Assembly (NCBI RefSeq): GCF_004402235.1
Contig: NZ_SOFS01000043.1
Span: forward strand, 1-64,000
Length of the DNA stretch: 64,000 nt
Direction of reading: 5' to 3'
DNA from: Cryobacterium glucosi
Lineage (GTDB): Bacteria; Actinomycetota; Actinomycetes; Actinomycetales; Microbacteriaceae
Shown: one piece after another, positions 34,598 to 42,721 of the stretch
How positions within the stretch are numbered: the first letter of the stretch is position 1
Layout: each line of letters begins with the position of its first letter
The notes under the pieces: model-generated
Database searches by the model: none
Told to the model about the DNA's origin: nothing
The model's input: the letters and a program-made list of their open reading frames with translations, nothing else
Translations under genes and position numbers: made by a program

Positions 34598-36562
34598 ATG
34601 ACTGAGCTGGGGACCGCATCCGGAATCGACCGCGACGAACTCGACCCGGGCATCCGCCCACAGGACGATCTCTTCCGCCACGTGAACGGGAAATGGATCG
34701 ACCGCACCGAGATTCCGGCGGACAAGGCCCGCTGGGGATCCTTCTACCTCCTCGCCGAGGAATCAGAGAAGGCCGTGCGGGAGATCATCCTCGAGGCGCA
34801 GACCGCTGAACCCGGAACAGAAGCCCGCAAGTTCGGCGACCTCTACTCGAGTTTCATGGACGAGGCGCGGGTGAATGCGCTCGGCGCAACGCCGCTCGCG
34901 GCCGACCTCGCGACCGTCGACCGGATCGACTCCGTCGCCTCCCTGCTCGGCACCCTCGGCCGCCTCGAGCGCGCCGGCGTCGCAGGCGCTTTCCAGCTCT
35001 ATGTCGACAATGACCCGGGCAACCCGGAGCGCTACCTCGTCTTCCTGGAGCAGGGCGGGCTCGGCCTGCCGGACGAGTCCTACTATCGCGAGGAGAAGTT
35101 CGCGGCCGTCCGCGAGGCGTACCGCTCCTTCCTCGAGCGGATGTTCGGCCTCGCCGGCGTCGACGACGCCGCTGCCAGGGCGCAGCGCGTCTTCGACCTC
35201 GAAACCGAACTCGCCGGGCACCACTGGGACAACGTGCGCTCCCGCGACAGCGAGAAGACCTACAACCTCAAGACCTGGGGCCAGGTCACGGCCCTCGCCG
35301 CCGGAGCGGACCTGCACCTCTGGCTCGCGGGCCTCGATGCCCCGGCGGGAGCCCTCGAGGAGATCGTCGTCCGCCAGCCGAGCTTCGTGACCGGCCTGGC
35401 CGAGATGCTGACCGAGGACGGGATCGTCGGATGGAAGGACTGGCTGCGCTGGCAGATCATCCGCTCGAGCGCCTCGTACCTCTCCGACGACTTCGTCGAG
35501 GCGAGCTTCGACTTCTATGGCCGCACCCTCACCGGGACACCTCAGCTGCGGGACCGCTGGAAGCGCGGCGTCTCCCTCGTCGAGGGATCCCTCGGCGAGG
35601 CCGTCGGCCGGATCTACGTCGAACGGCACTTCAAGCCGAGCGCGAAGGCGAGCATGGACGTGCTCGTCGGCCACCTCGTCGAGGCATACCGCCAGAGCGT
35701 CGCCGAGCTCGACTGGATGACCCCGGAGACGCGGGCGCGTGCCCAGGACAAGCTCGAGAAGTTCACGCCCAAGATCGGCTACCCCGACAAATGGCGCGAC
35801 TACTCGACCCTGTGGATGGAGGCGGGCGACCTGATCAAGAACGTGCGTGCCGCGAACGAGTTCGAGTTCCAGCGCGAACTGGGCAAGATCGGCAAGCCCC
35901 TCGACCGCGACGAGTGGTTCATGACCCCGCAGACAATCAACGCCTATTACAACCCCGGCTTCAACGAGATCGTCTTCCCAGCGGCCATCCTGCAGTTCCC
36001 GTTCTTCTCAGACGAGCGGGATGCCGCGGCGAATTACGGCGCCATCGGTGCCGTCATCGGGCACGAAATCGGGCACGGCTTCGACGACCAGGGTTCGAAG
36101 TACGACGGCGACGGGCTCCTGACCGACTGGTGGACCGCTGACGACCGTGCGGCCTTCGAAGAGCGCACGGGCTCGCTCATCGAGCAGTTCAACGCCCTGG
36201 CGCCGAAGCAGATCCCCGAGCACCACGTGAACGGCGCGCTCACGATCGGCGAGAACATCGGCGACCTCGGCGGCCTTTCGATCGCCTGGAAGGCCTACCT
36301 GATCTCGCTCGACGGCGCAGAGCCGCCCGTGATCGACGGTCTCACCGGCGCCCAGCGCTTCTTCCTGTCCTGGGCCCAGGCCTGGCAGCTGAAGATGCGC
36401 GACGAGGAGGCCATCCGCCTGATCTCGATCGACCCGCACTCGCCGAATGAGTTCCGCTGCAACCAGATCGTGCGGAACATCGACGAGTTCTACGCGGCCT
36501 TCGGCGTTGCGGCAGGCGACGAACTCTGGCTCGACCCGGACAAACGCGTCACCATCTGGTAG
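34598..36562 (+). CDS. M13-family (neprilysin-like) zinc metallopeptidase
   Basis: The 654-residue enzyme is a PepO-type oligopeptidase. Zinc ligands H489 and H493 and the catalytic E490 lie in IGHEIGHGFD, and the third ligand Glu is in ENIGDLGG. NAYYNPGFNEIVFPA, a substrate-binding segment of the family, is present. The N-terminal half is the helical cap. There is no signal peptide or membrane anchor, so it is cytosolic, unlike mammalian neprilysin. It hydrolyses small peptides. Upstream there is a -10 box but no ribosome site. Confidence 0.93.
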   Translation: MTELGTASGIDRDELDPGIRPQDDLFRHVNGKWIDRTEIPADKARWGSFYLLAEESEKAVREIILEAQTAEPGTEARKFGDLYSSFMDEARVNALGATPLAADLATVDRIDSVASLLGTLGRLERAGVAGAFQLYVDNDPGNPERYLVFLEQGGLGLPDESYYREEKFAAVREAYRSFLERMFGLAGVDDAAARAQRVFDLETELAGHHWDNVRSRDSEKTYNLKTWGQVTALAAGADLHLWLAGLDAPAGALEEIVVRQPSFVTGLAEMLTEDGIVGWKDWLRWQIIRSSASYLSDDFVEASFDFYGRTLTGTPQLRDRWKRGVSLVEGSLGEAVGRIYVERHFKPSAKASMDVLVGHLVEAYRQSVAELDWMTPETRARAQDKLEKFTPKIGYPDKWRDYSTLWMEAGDLIKNVRAANEFEFQRELGKIGKPLDRDEWFMTPQTINAYYNPGFNEIVFPAAILQFPFFSDERDAAANYGAIGAVIGHEIGHGFDDQGSKYDGDGLLTDWWTADDRAAFEERTGSLIEQFNALAPKQIPEHHVNGALTIGENIGDLGGLSIAWKAYLISLDGAEPPVIDGLTGAQRFFLSWAQAWQLKMRDEEAIRLISIDPHSPNEFRCNQIVRNIDEFYAAFGVAAGDELWLDPDKRVTIW

Positions 36563-36666
36563 CCCCGCCGGCGTCCGGCCCCGGCGTATGTCGGCTGTCT
36601 GGGCTATGGTGCTGAGGGGAACACGGAGCCGGAAATCGGAGCCGGAACACGGAGGGACCCGAAAAA

Positions 36667-37575
36667 GTGTCCACGCCAGCGCGGGAATCGGAGCGACGGT
36701 CGCGTCGCGGTGCCCCGAGCAGGGCGCGGCACGGCGTTTCGGAGTCGATGGCGAACTTCGGCCGCGGGTTCCAGGCCCTCGGCACCCTCGCCGTCGACGG
36801 CGTGCAGGTCTCGGCCCGCGCCACCGACCTCGCGACCGGCAAGGTCCTCTTCTCCGTTGACGACCACGTCGTGATGCCGACAGCGGGGATCGGAACCGTC
36901 CTCCTCCTCATCGAGGTCGCCGCCCGGCTCCCGAACGCCGAATTCGGCGCCCTCACCATCCTCGACCGCACCCCGGCGGACTCCGTCGGAGGGTCAGGCG
37001 TCTGGCAGCACCTGCAGGCCCCGTCGCTTCCCGTCGCTGACCTCGCGGCCCTGGTCGGGGGTCTCGGCGACAACCTCGCAGCGAACGTGCTGCTGCGCGC
37101 GGTCGGCCTCGCGGCCGTCCAGGCGCGCACCGAACAGCTCGGCATCTCCCACACCGCTCTGCTCGACCTCGTCCGCGACGAACGCGGCCCCGATCACGCA
37201 CCCCAGCTCTCCGTCGGCAGCGCCCAGGAACTCACGGGACTCTTCATGTCCCTCGCCCGCGGGGAGGTCGTGGATGCCGCGACGAGCGAACGCGTGATCG
37301 GCTGGCTGTCCCTCGGCGCAGACCTCTCCCTCGTCGCGAGCGCCTTCGGGCTCGATCCCTTCGCGCACCGCGGCGGCGACCACGGGCTGCTCCTCGTCAA
37401 CAAGACCGGAACGGGACCCGGCGTCCGGAGCGAGGCCGGCGTGCTCCGCGGCCCGCGGGCCGGCGTCGCCTATGCCGTCTCGATGTCCTTCGCCGACACC
37501 CGCCTGCCCCTGCGCCTCGCTGTCCTCGACGGGATGCGGGCCGTCGGCCTCGACCTGCTCGAGTACGTGCACTGA
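36667..37575 (+). CDS. class A beta-lactamase-like protein lacking the SxxK nucleophile
   Basis: This 302-residue protein shows class A beta-lactamase-fold features. It has a GDN-LAANVLLRA segment in place of SDNTAANLLL, and an NKTGTGPGVRSEAG segment equal to the KTG strand. Where the nucleophile SxxK is expected (before the long helix ending IEV), the sequence reads AGIG, so both the Ser and Lys are missing. The Omega-loop Glu is also not evident. It has no signal peptide. It is probably not a hydrolase and may bind a ligand or act as a regulator. The GTG start is ten bases after GGAGGGA. Confidence 0.75.
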   Translation: MSTPARESERRSRRGAPSRARHGVSESMANFGRGFQALGTLAVDGVQVSARATDLATGKVLFSVDDHVVMPTAGIGTVLLLIEVAARLPNAEFGALTILDRTPADSVGGSGVWQHLQAPSLPVADLAALVGGLGDNLAANVLLRAVGLAAVQARTEQLGISHTALLDLVRDERGPDHAPQLSVGSAQELTGLFMSLARGEVVDAATSERVIGWLSLGADLSLVASAFGLDPFAHRGGDHGLLLVNKTGTGPGVRSEAGVLRGPRAGVAYAVSMSFADTRLPLRLAVLDGMRAVGLDLLEYVH

Positions 37576-37576
37576 A

Positions 37577-37605
37577 CCTGAGTTCCTGAGTTCCTGAGTT
37601 CCTGA
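37577..37605 (+). repeat. 8-bp tandem repeat, 3.6 copies
   Basis: The unit CCTGAGTT is repeated at 37577, 37585 and 37593, with a partial copy at 37601. It sits just after the beta-lactamase-like stop and about 54 bases before the NCS1 permease. It is a candidate for slippage variation. Confidence 0.8.
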
Positions 37606-37658
37606 CCACCCGAACCGCCTGAACACCCCAAGAGACCCGCCGACGAGAGGGGCAGCGG

Positions 37659-39158
37659 ATGTCCGCCAACGACCGGAAGCACACCGAAACGGACACCGGC
37701 CTGCCGGGGGCGAGTCCCGGCATCCGCCCGGTCTTCGAGGTGGAGCTCAATGGCATCAACGCCGTCGAACGCACGGAACACCGCGGCCGCCCGAGCGAGT
37801 TGTTCTGGCCGTGGTTCGCGGCGAACGTCTCGGTGCTCGGCATCAGCTACGGCTCGTTCCTGCTCGGTTTCGGCATCTCCTTCTGGCAGGCGACGATCGT
37901 CGGCCTCGTCGGGATCGTGCTCTCCTTCGCGCTCTGCGGGTTCGTGGCGCTCGCGGGCAAGCGCGGCCACGCGCCGACGATGACCCTGAGCAGGGCGGTC
38001 TTCGGAGTCGACGGCAACCGGGTGCCGTCCGCGTTGTCGTGGCTGCTCACCGTCGGCTGGGAGACCGTGCTCGCCTCGCTCGCCGTGCTCGCGACGGCGA
38101 CGGTCTTCACCGAGCTCGGCTGGGACGGCGGGGCGCTCACCCAGGTGGTGGCCCTCGTCGTCGTGGCCGGCCTGATCGTGCTCGGTGGCGTCTTCGGCTT
38201 CGACCTGATCATGCGGCTGCAGAAATGGATCACGATCGTCACGGGCCTGCTCACTGTCGTCTACGTGTTCCTCGTCGTCGATCACATCGACTTCCCGGCC
38301 ATCGCGGCGATCCCCGCAGGGGACACCCCCCACGTGATCGGCGCGCTCGTCTTCATGATGACGGGCTTCGGCCTCGGCTGGGTGCAGGCCGCCGCCGACT
38401 ATTCCCGGTACCTTCCCCGCTCGGCCTCGAGCCGCGGCGTCGTCGGCTGGACGACGGCGGGCGCCTCGCTCGCCCCCGTCGTGCTGCTCCTCTTCGGGCT
38501 CCTGCTCGCCGGGTCATCGAGCGACCTCAGCGCCGCCATCGCCGTCGACCCGATCGGGGCGCTCACGACGATCCTGCCGGTCTGGTTCCTGGTTCCGTTC
38601 GCCCTCGTCGCGGTTCTCGGCCTGATCGGCGGCGCCGTCCTCGACATCTACTCCTCCGGGCTGGCGCTCCTCGCGGCGGGGCTTCGGGTGCCGCGCTTCG
38701 CGGCCGCCGGGATCGACGGGGTGATCATGGTGCTCGGCGCGATCTACGTCGTGTTCTTCGCCGGGAGCTTCCTCGGTCCGTTCCAGGGCTTCCTGATCAC
38801 CCTCGGCGTGCCCGTCGCGGCCTGGTGCGGCATCTTCCTCGCCGATTTCGCGCTCCGCCGCTCCGACTACGACGCCGCGGGCCTCCTCGACCCGCGCGGG
38901 CGCTACGGGAGCGTGCGGGTCGGCGCGCTCGCACTCCTCGGGCTCGGGTCCGTCGTGGGCTGGGGCCTCGTCACCAACGGCTTCGCGGACTGGCTCGCCT
39001 GGCAGGGGTACCTGCTCGATCCCCTCGGCCTCGGCGGCCGGACGGGCGACTGGGCGTTCGCGAACCTCGGCGTGCTCGTCGCCCTCGTGATCGGCTTCTG
39101 CGGCATGCTCCTCGTCGGCCGCGGCGCCGTCCGCGCCCAGGAGCGGCAGCCCGTCTGA
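37659..39158 (+). CDS. NCS1-family nucleobase/cytosine permease
   Basis: The 499-residue transporter has 12 predicted helices and NCS1 features: the N-terminal FEVELNGINAVERTEHRG preceding helix 1, NVSVLGISYGSFLLGFGISFWQA, and the middle GLGWVQAAADYSRYLP. Family members import purines, cytosine, allantoin or hydantoins with H+ or Na+. The ATG follows GAGAGGGG. No nucleobase-degrading gene is next to it, so the substrate stays open. Confidence 0.87.
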   Translation: MSANDRKHTETDTGLPGASPGIRPVFEVELNGINAVERTEHRGRPSELFWPWFAANVSVLGISYGSFLLGFGISFWQATIVGLVGIVLSFALCGFVALAGKRGHAPTMTLSRAVFGVDGNRVPSALSWLLTVGWETVLASLAVLATATVFTELGWDGGALTQVVALVVVAGLIVLGGVFGFDLIMRLQKWITIVTGLLTVVYVFLVVDHIDFPAIAAIPAGDTPHVIGALVFMMTGFGLGWVQAAADYSRYLPRSASSRGVVGWTTAGASLAPVVLLLFGLLLAGSSSDLSAAIAVDPIGALTTILPVWFLVPFALVAVLGLIGGAVLDIYSSGLALLAAGLRVPRFAAAGIDGVIMVLGAIYVVFFAGSFLGPFQGFLITLGVPVAAWCGIFLADFALRRSDYDAAGLLDPRGRYGSVRVGALALLGLGSVVGWGLVTNGFADWLAWQGYLLDPLGLGGRTGDWAFANLGVLVALVIGFCGMLLVGRGAVRAQERQPV

Positions 39159-39209
39159 TCCGCCCGCGTCGGCAGGCAGCGCGGCGCGGGGGCGCGGACG
39201 GGGCCGCGC

Positions 39210-39842
39210 TCAGTCGGGCGCCGGTGCGGGGTCGGCCGGGGGTTTCGGCTTCCACTGGTTGGCCCGTTCGCCCCGGCCGGCGAGCACAGCCGTCTCATCG
39301 ATACGTTTTTGGCGGGTCGCCGGAGTCTTCGCCTGCACGATCCATTCGAGGATGCCGCGGCGAGCCGAGGGCGGGAACGCGTCCCACTGCGCGCGGGCAC
39401 CCCCGATCCCGTCGAGAGCTGCGCCGAGGTCCGCGGGAACCGTGAGGTTCTCGACCTCGTCGAGCCGGGTCCAGGAACCGTCCGCCTCTGCGGCCGCGAC
39501 GACGGCCTCCCCGGCCGGCAGCATCCGCCCCTCGCGCCTGAGCAGTTCGATGCGCAGCTTGTTCGGCCTCGCCCAGGCGCTGCCGCGCTTCCGCGGTGAG
39601 AAGTAGAGCATCGTCCGGTGCTCGTCCAGCCGGGCCGGTTTGCTGTCGATCCAGCCGACGGAGAGCGCCTCGAGAACGGCGTCCTCGTAGGCGAGGATCG
39701 GCCGGCCGGCGGCCTTCCGCCAGAAGACGAGCCAGACCGCGGTCGACACCGCGTGGTTCTCCACGAGCCAGGTCCGCCACTCCTCGACCGACTCAGGGTG
39801 GATGCGCGGTACCTGGTCACCGCCCGCGTCCCGTTCAGTCAT
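39210..39842 (-). CDS. YdeI/OmpD-associated family protein
   Basis: The 210-residue soluble protein matches the YdeI family: an N-terminal WRTWLVENHAVSTAVWLVFWRKAAGRP and YEDAVLEALSVGWIDSKPARLDEHRTMLYFSPRK, then a C-terminal helical segment WDAFPPSARRGILEWIVQAKTPATRQKRI. Its molecular role is not defined; E. coli relatives are linked to peptide resistance. There is no Shine-Dalgarno; a TATGGT six bases before the ATG suggests a leaderless mRNA. Confidence 0.83.
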   Translation of the reverse strand: MTERDAGGDQVPRIHPESVEEWRTWLVENHAVSTAVWLVFWRKAAGRPILAYEDAVLEALSVGWIDSKPARLDEHRTMLYFSPRKRGSAWARPNKLRIELLRREGRMLPAGEAVVAAAEADGSWTRLDEVENLTVPADLGAALDGIGGARAQWDAFPPSARRGILEWIVQAKTPATRQKRIDETAVLAGRGERANQWKPKPPADPAPAPD

Positions 39843-39848
39843 GCGACG

Positions 39849-39854
39849 ACCATA
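39849..39854 (-). promoter_or_regulatory. -10 box of a probable leaderless YdeI-like transcript
   Basis: TATGGT on the minus strand, six bases, then the ATG at 39842. Confidence 0.5.
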
Positions 39855-39888
39855 CCCGCGTCCCGCGCCGCCCGGGTCGGGGGAGGGG

Positions 39889-41244
39889 TCAGGAGGGCGG
39901 AGCGAGGCCGAGGCGCGGGTAGAGCGCGGCGAAGCCGGCGTCGAGGCCTCCGTTCAGCGCCCCCACTTCGTGCCCGACGCCGGGGATCTCGGCGTATGAC
40001 GCGGTCATTCCCGCGGCCTGGGCTGCGTCGACGAGCATCCGTTGCCCGGCGGCGACGCCCGGGTCAGCTGCGCCGGCAGTGAAGATCGCGAATGTCCCCG
40101 GGTAGCGGTGCCCGGCGAGAAGGTTCACCGGCTTCTGCGCGTCATAGGCCGCCTGGCTGCCGCCGAACACGTCGTTCAGGGTCTGGTCCTGGATCTCGGA
40201 GCCGGGGAATGACTCGCCGGAGATGTCGATCACGTTCGACCAGATGTCGGGATGCTTGGCCGCGAGGGAGATCGCGCACTGGCCGCCATTGGAGAACCCG
40301 GCGATCGTCCAGTACCGGTGGTCGTGCGTCACGTTGAGGTTCGCGGCAGCCCAGCCGACGACGTCCCTGGTGAGGAAGGTCTCCGCGTTTCCGTACCTCG
40401 CGGTGTCGAGGCACAGCGGGTCGACGGAGGGATCGCCCAGCTGGTCGGCGACGACGACGATCGGCGCGAGACCCCCGTGCTGGGAGGCCGCACGGTCGAG
40501 GCTCGCCGCGACGTATTCCGGGTCGGGGTTGCCGGGCTGGCCCAGCAGCATGATCACGAGCGGCAATGCCGGCGCGTCCGGGACGAGCGCCGCAGGGGGC
40601 AGGTAGATTCCGGCCGGCCGGGAGCGGAATCCGGAGACGGTGTTCGGGATCACCTGGCTCCCGGTGTTTCCCGCGGCGGGGATGTCGGCGGGTGGATTCC
40701 ACGTCTGCCAGAGGGCGCGGCCCGTCCGGTCAGGGTTGGGGTCGACTCTCGAGCCAGGGTGGGAGCCGGTGCCTGCGACCGGGGTCGAGCGTGGCGCTGC
40801 CGGATTCAGTGCGATCGGCGGCAGCACGTTCACCCCGAGAAGCGCGCCGAGGGTGCGGTCAAGGCCATAGCCCGCATTGATCCCGAGCGCCCCCGTCGCG
40901 ACGAAGAGCAGCACCGATGCGGCGGCGAGGCTCCGGCGTGCCGGCCGCGTCTTCCACAGGTTCACGAGTGCGATCCCGACGGCGGCGCAGGCCGCGCCGA
41001 GCCACGCGTACGCCACGGGTACGAGGCCCATCCCGAACACGTTGAAGACCCGCACCAGGAAGAACCAGAGGAGCACCGCGACAACGCCTCCGGAGGCGAC
41101 CGCGACCGCGACGGTCATGAGCCAGCGCGGGGTCGGTCGTCGGGCGAGCAGGAAGACCACGGCCGCGCCGGACAGGGTGTACGCGCCGACGATGACGGGG
41201 CCGTGCAGGATATCCGTGCGCAGGAGCGCCTGGAGGGCGTCCAC
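39889..41244 (-). CDS. alpha/beta hydrolase with N-terminal membrane domain (paralogue 2)
   Basis: This 451-residue protein has four membrane helices in the first ~140 residues, a Pro/Gly-rich linker and an extracytoplasmic esterase-D-type alpha/beta hydrolase domain. The nucleophile elbow is AGFSNGGQ, and the catalytic His is in GVGHEVGALNGGL. It shares long identical stretches with the preceding gene (PPAALVPDAPALP, VADQLGDP, LCLDTA), so the pair arose by tandem duplication. Similar proteins include mycolyltransferase-like and esterase families; the substrate is unknown. GTG start, two bases after the previous stop. Confidence 0.82.
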   Translation of the reverse strand: MDALQALLRTDILHGPVIVGAYTLSGAAVVFLLARRPTPRWLMTVAVAVASGGVVAVLLWFFLVRVFNVFGMGLVPVAYAWLGAACAAVGIALVNLWKTRPARRSLAAASVLLFVATGALGINAGYGLDRTLGALLGVNVLPPIALNPAAPRSTPVAGTGSHPGSRVDPNPDRTGRALWQTWNPPADIPAAGNTGSQVIPNTVSGFRSRPAGIYLPPAALVPDAPALPLVIMLLGQPGNPDPEYVAASLDRAASQHGGLAPIVVVADQLGDPSVDPLCLDTARYGNAETFLTRDVVGWAAANLNVTHDHRYWTIAGFSNGGQCAISLAAKHPDIWSNVIDISGESFPGSEIQDQTLNDVFGGSQAAYDAQKPVNLLAGHRYPGTFAIFTAGAADPGVAAGQRMLVDAAQAAGMTASYAEIPGVGHEVGALNGGLDAGFAALYPRLGLAPPS

Positions 41245-41246
41245 GC

Positions 41247-42254
41247 CTAGCCGAGCCCGAGTCGGCTGGCGAGCACGCCGAACGCCTCGGTGAGTCCACC
41301 GCCCAGCGCCTCGAAGGAGTGGCCCTCGCCGGGCACCTCGTAGTACGTCACCGCCACCCCCGCAGCCCTGGCCGTTCCGCTCAGATCCTTCAGCCCCGGT
41401 TCCATCACCGAGTCCTCCGAGCCGACCGTGAACACGGCCGTGGTGTCAGGGTAGCGGCTCCTGCCCAGCAGCGTGGCCGGTTTTGTCGCGTCGTAGGCAG
41501 CCTGGTCACCCCCGAACACGTCAGCCAGGACCTCCGGCTCCGTCTCGAGTCCCGCATACACCGTGCCGGAGGCGTCGATGAGGCTGCCCCAGACCTCCGG
41601 GTACCGGAGCGCGAGCGACAAGGCGCACTGGCCGCCGTTCGAGAACCCGGCGACGGTCCACGATTCGCGGCCGGCCTCGATGTTGAGGTTGCCCCGCGCC
41701 CAGGCGAGAACGTCCTCCTCGAGGTACGTCTCGACCCGGCCGTATTCCGCCGTGTCGAGGCACAGCGAGTCGACGTCCGGGTCGCCCAGCTGGTCGGCGA
41801 CGAGCACGATCGGGGCGAGGCCGTTGTGGGCTGCGGCGAAGGCGTCGAGCACGGATGCGATCGGGCCGGCGTCCGGGTCGCCCGGCTGTCCCATCATCAT
41901 CAGCACGAACGGCAGGGCTGGGGCGTCGGGGACGAGCGCGGCCGGCGGGAGGTAGACCTCGGCGTCGCGCGCGCTGAAACCCGAAGCGGTCGCCGGGATC
42001 CGGACGCTGCCGATGGTGCCCTGGGCGGGCAGGCCGGCCGGTGGCCGCCAGGTCGCGGAGAGGGGGGACGAGTCATCCACCCCCGGCGCGGGCGGTGCCG
42101 GCCTGTCGGGGAGAGACAGCGCGGGGACGGCCTGGTCCGGCTGCGCGAGTCCCGTCGCGACGCTGACCGTGAGGACGACGGTGGCGACGAGCAGCACCAG
42201 GCCGGCGGCGCCTGCGGCGATCCAGCGGCGCCGCGGGGTGAACCCGTTGCCCAT
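41247..42254 (-). CDS. alpha/beta hydrolase with single N-terminal anchor (paralogue 1)
   Basis: The 335-residue protein starts at the ATG behind AGGAGAGGG. It has one hydrophobic signal/anchor segment (residues ~12-35), a Pro-rich linker and an alpha/beta hydrolase domain with nucleophile elbow AGFSNGGQ and His in GEGHSFEALGGGL. The catalytic domain is the same as in the following gene, but the membrane part is different. It is first in a two-gene operon and acts outside the membrane. The substrate is not known. Confidence 0.82.
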   Translation of the reverse strand: MGNGFTPRRRWIAAGAAGLVLLVATVVLTVSVATGLAQPDQAVPALSLPDRPAPPAPGVDDSSPLSATWRPPAGLPAQGTIGSVRIPATASGFSARDAEVYLPPAALVPDAPALPFVLMMMGQPGDPDAGPIASVLDAFAAAHNGLAPIVLVADQLGDPDVDSLCLDTAEYGRVETYLEEDVLAWARGNLNIEAGRESWTVAGFSNGGQCALSLALRYPEVWGSLIDASGTVYAGLETEPEVLADVFGGDQAAYDATKPATLLGRSRYPDTTAVFTVGSEDSVMEPGLKDLSGTARAAGVAVTYYEVPGEGHSFEALGGGLTEAFGVLASRLGLG

Positions 42255-42351
42255 CCGACCACCCTCTCCTGAAGCCGACGCGAGCCCTGCCACTCTGTCA
42301 TTGCCGACGTTAGGAAGACAAGCTGGACATTCGGTGCGAGCGGCTGATTCC

Positions 42352-42422
42352 AGGCTCGCGAAAGCGGGTGAGCCGTCGGTCTGCCCCAGTCATGACGACG
42401 GCTCACCCGCTTTCGCGAGCCT
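42352..42422. repeat. long inverted repeat IR-1, downstream of ybdD
   Basis: A perfect 27-bp stem (42352-42378 with 42396-42422) closes a 17-base loop. It starts ten bases after the ybdD stop on the minus strand. Its core GCGAAAGCGGGTGA recurs in IR-2 at 55910, with matching changes in both arms. A bidirectional transcript end is the simplest reading, but there is no U-tract. Confidence 0.8.
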
Positions 42423-42432
42423 CAGGAGTGGG

Positions 42433-42711
42433 TCAGCAGCAGCGGCCCTGCGGGTTGGCGTCCTGGCGGTCGGTCTGGTCCCGCCAGAACTCGCGCTCGG
42501 TCATCATCCGCTCGGTGGGGTGAGCAGGGTCCGCGGTCCCGTGCGCGGCCTCGTGGTGCGCCCGGTACTTGTCCCAGGCGTCCTCTCCCATCACCCCTTT
42601 GACGTACCAGGCCACGCTCCGCGCTGCCCGGCGGATGCCGCCGAGGAGCGCAGCGAGCGAGGTCCCGCCTGCCGAGGGCATCCGCTGCCCCCGGCGTGCC
42701 CCTGCTGTCAT
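42433..42711 (-). CDS. YbdD/YjiX family protein, CstA partner
   Basis: This small soluble protein of 92 residues matches the YbdD/YjiX family in the segment WYVKGVMGEDAWDKYRAHHE, the MTEREFWRDQTD motif and the characteristic C-terminal RCC. The gene almost always follows cstA or yjiY, as here (ten-base gap). It is thought to work with the pyruvate/peptide transporter, in a way that is not known. The N-terminal ~35 residues are a basic extension not seen in the short E. coli proteins. Confidence 0.85.
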   Translation of the reverse strand: MTAGARRGQRMPSAGGTSLAALLGGIRRAARSVAWYVKGVMGEDAWDKYRAHHEAAHGTADPAHPTERMMTEREFWRDQTDRQDANPQGRCC

Positions 42712-42721
42712 CACCGGACCG

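Noticed and set aside
36667..37575. Beta-lactam resistance gene.
   Set aside because: The nucleophile Ser/Lys are absent and there is no export signal.
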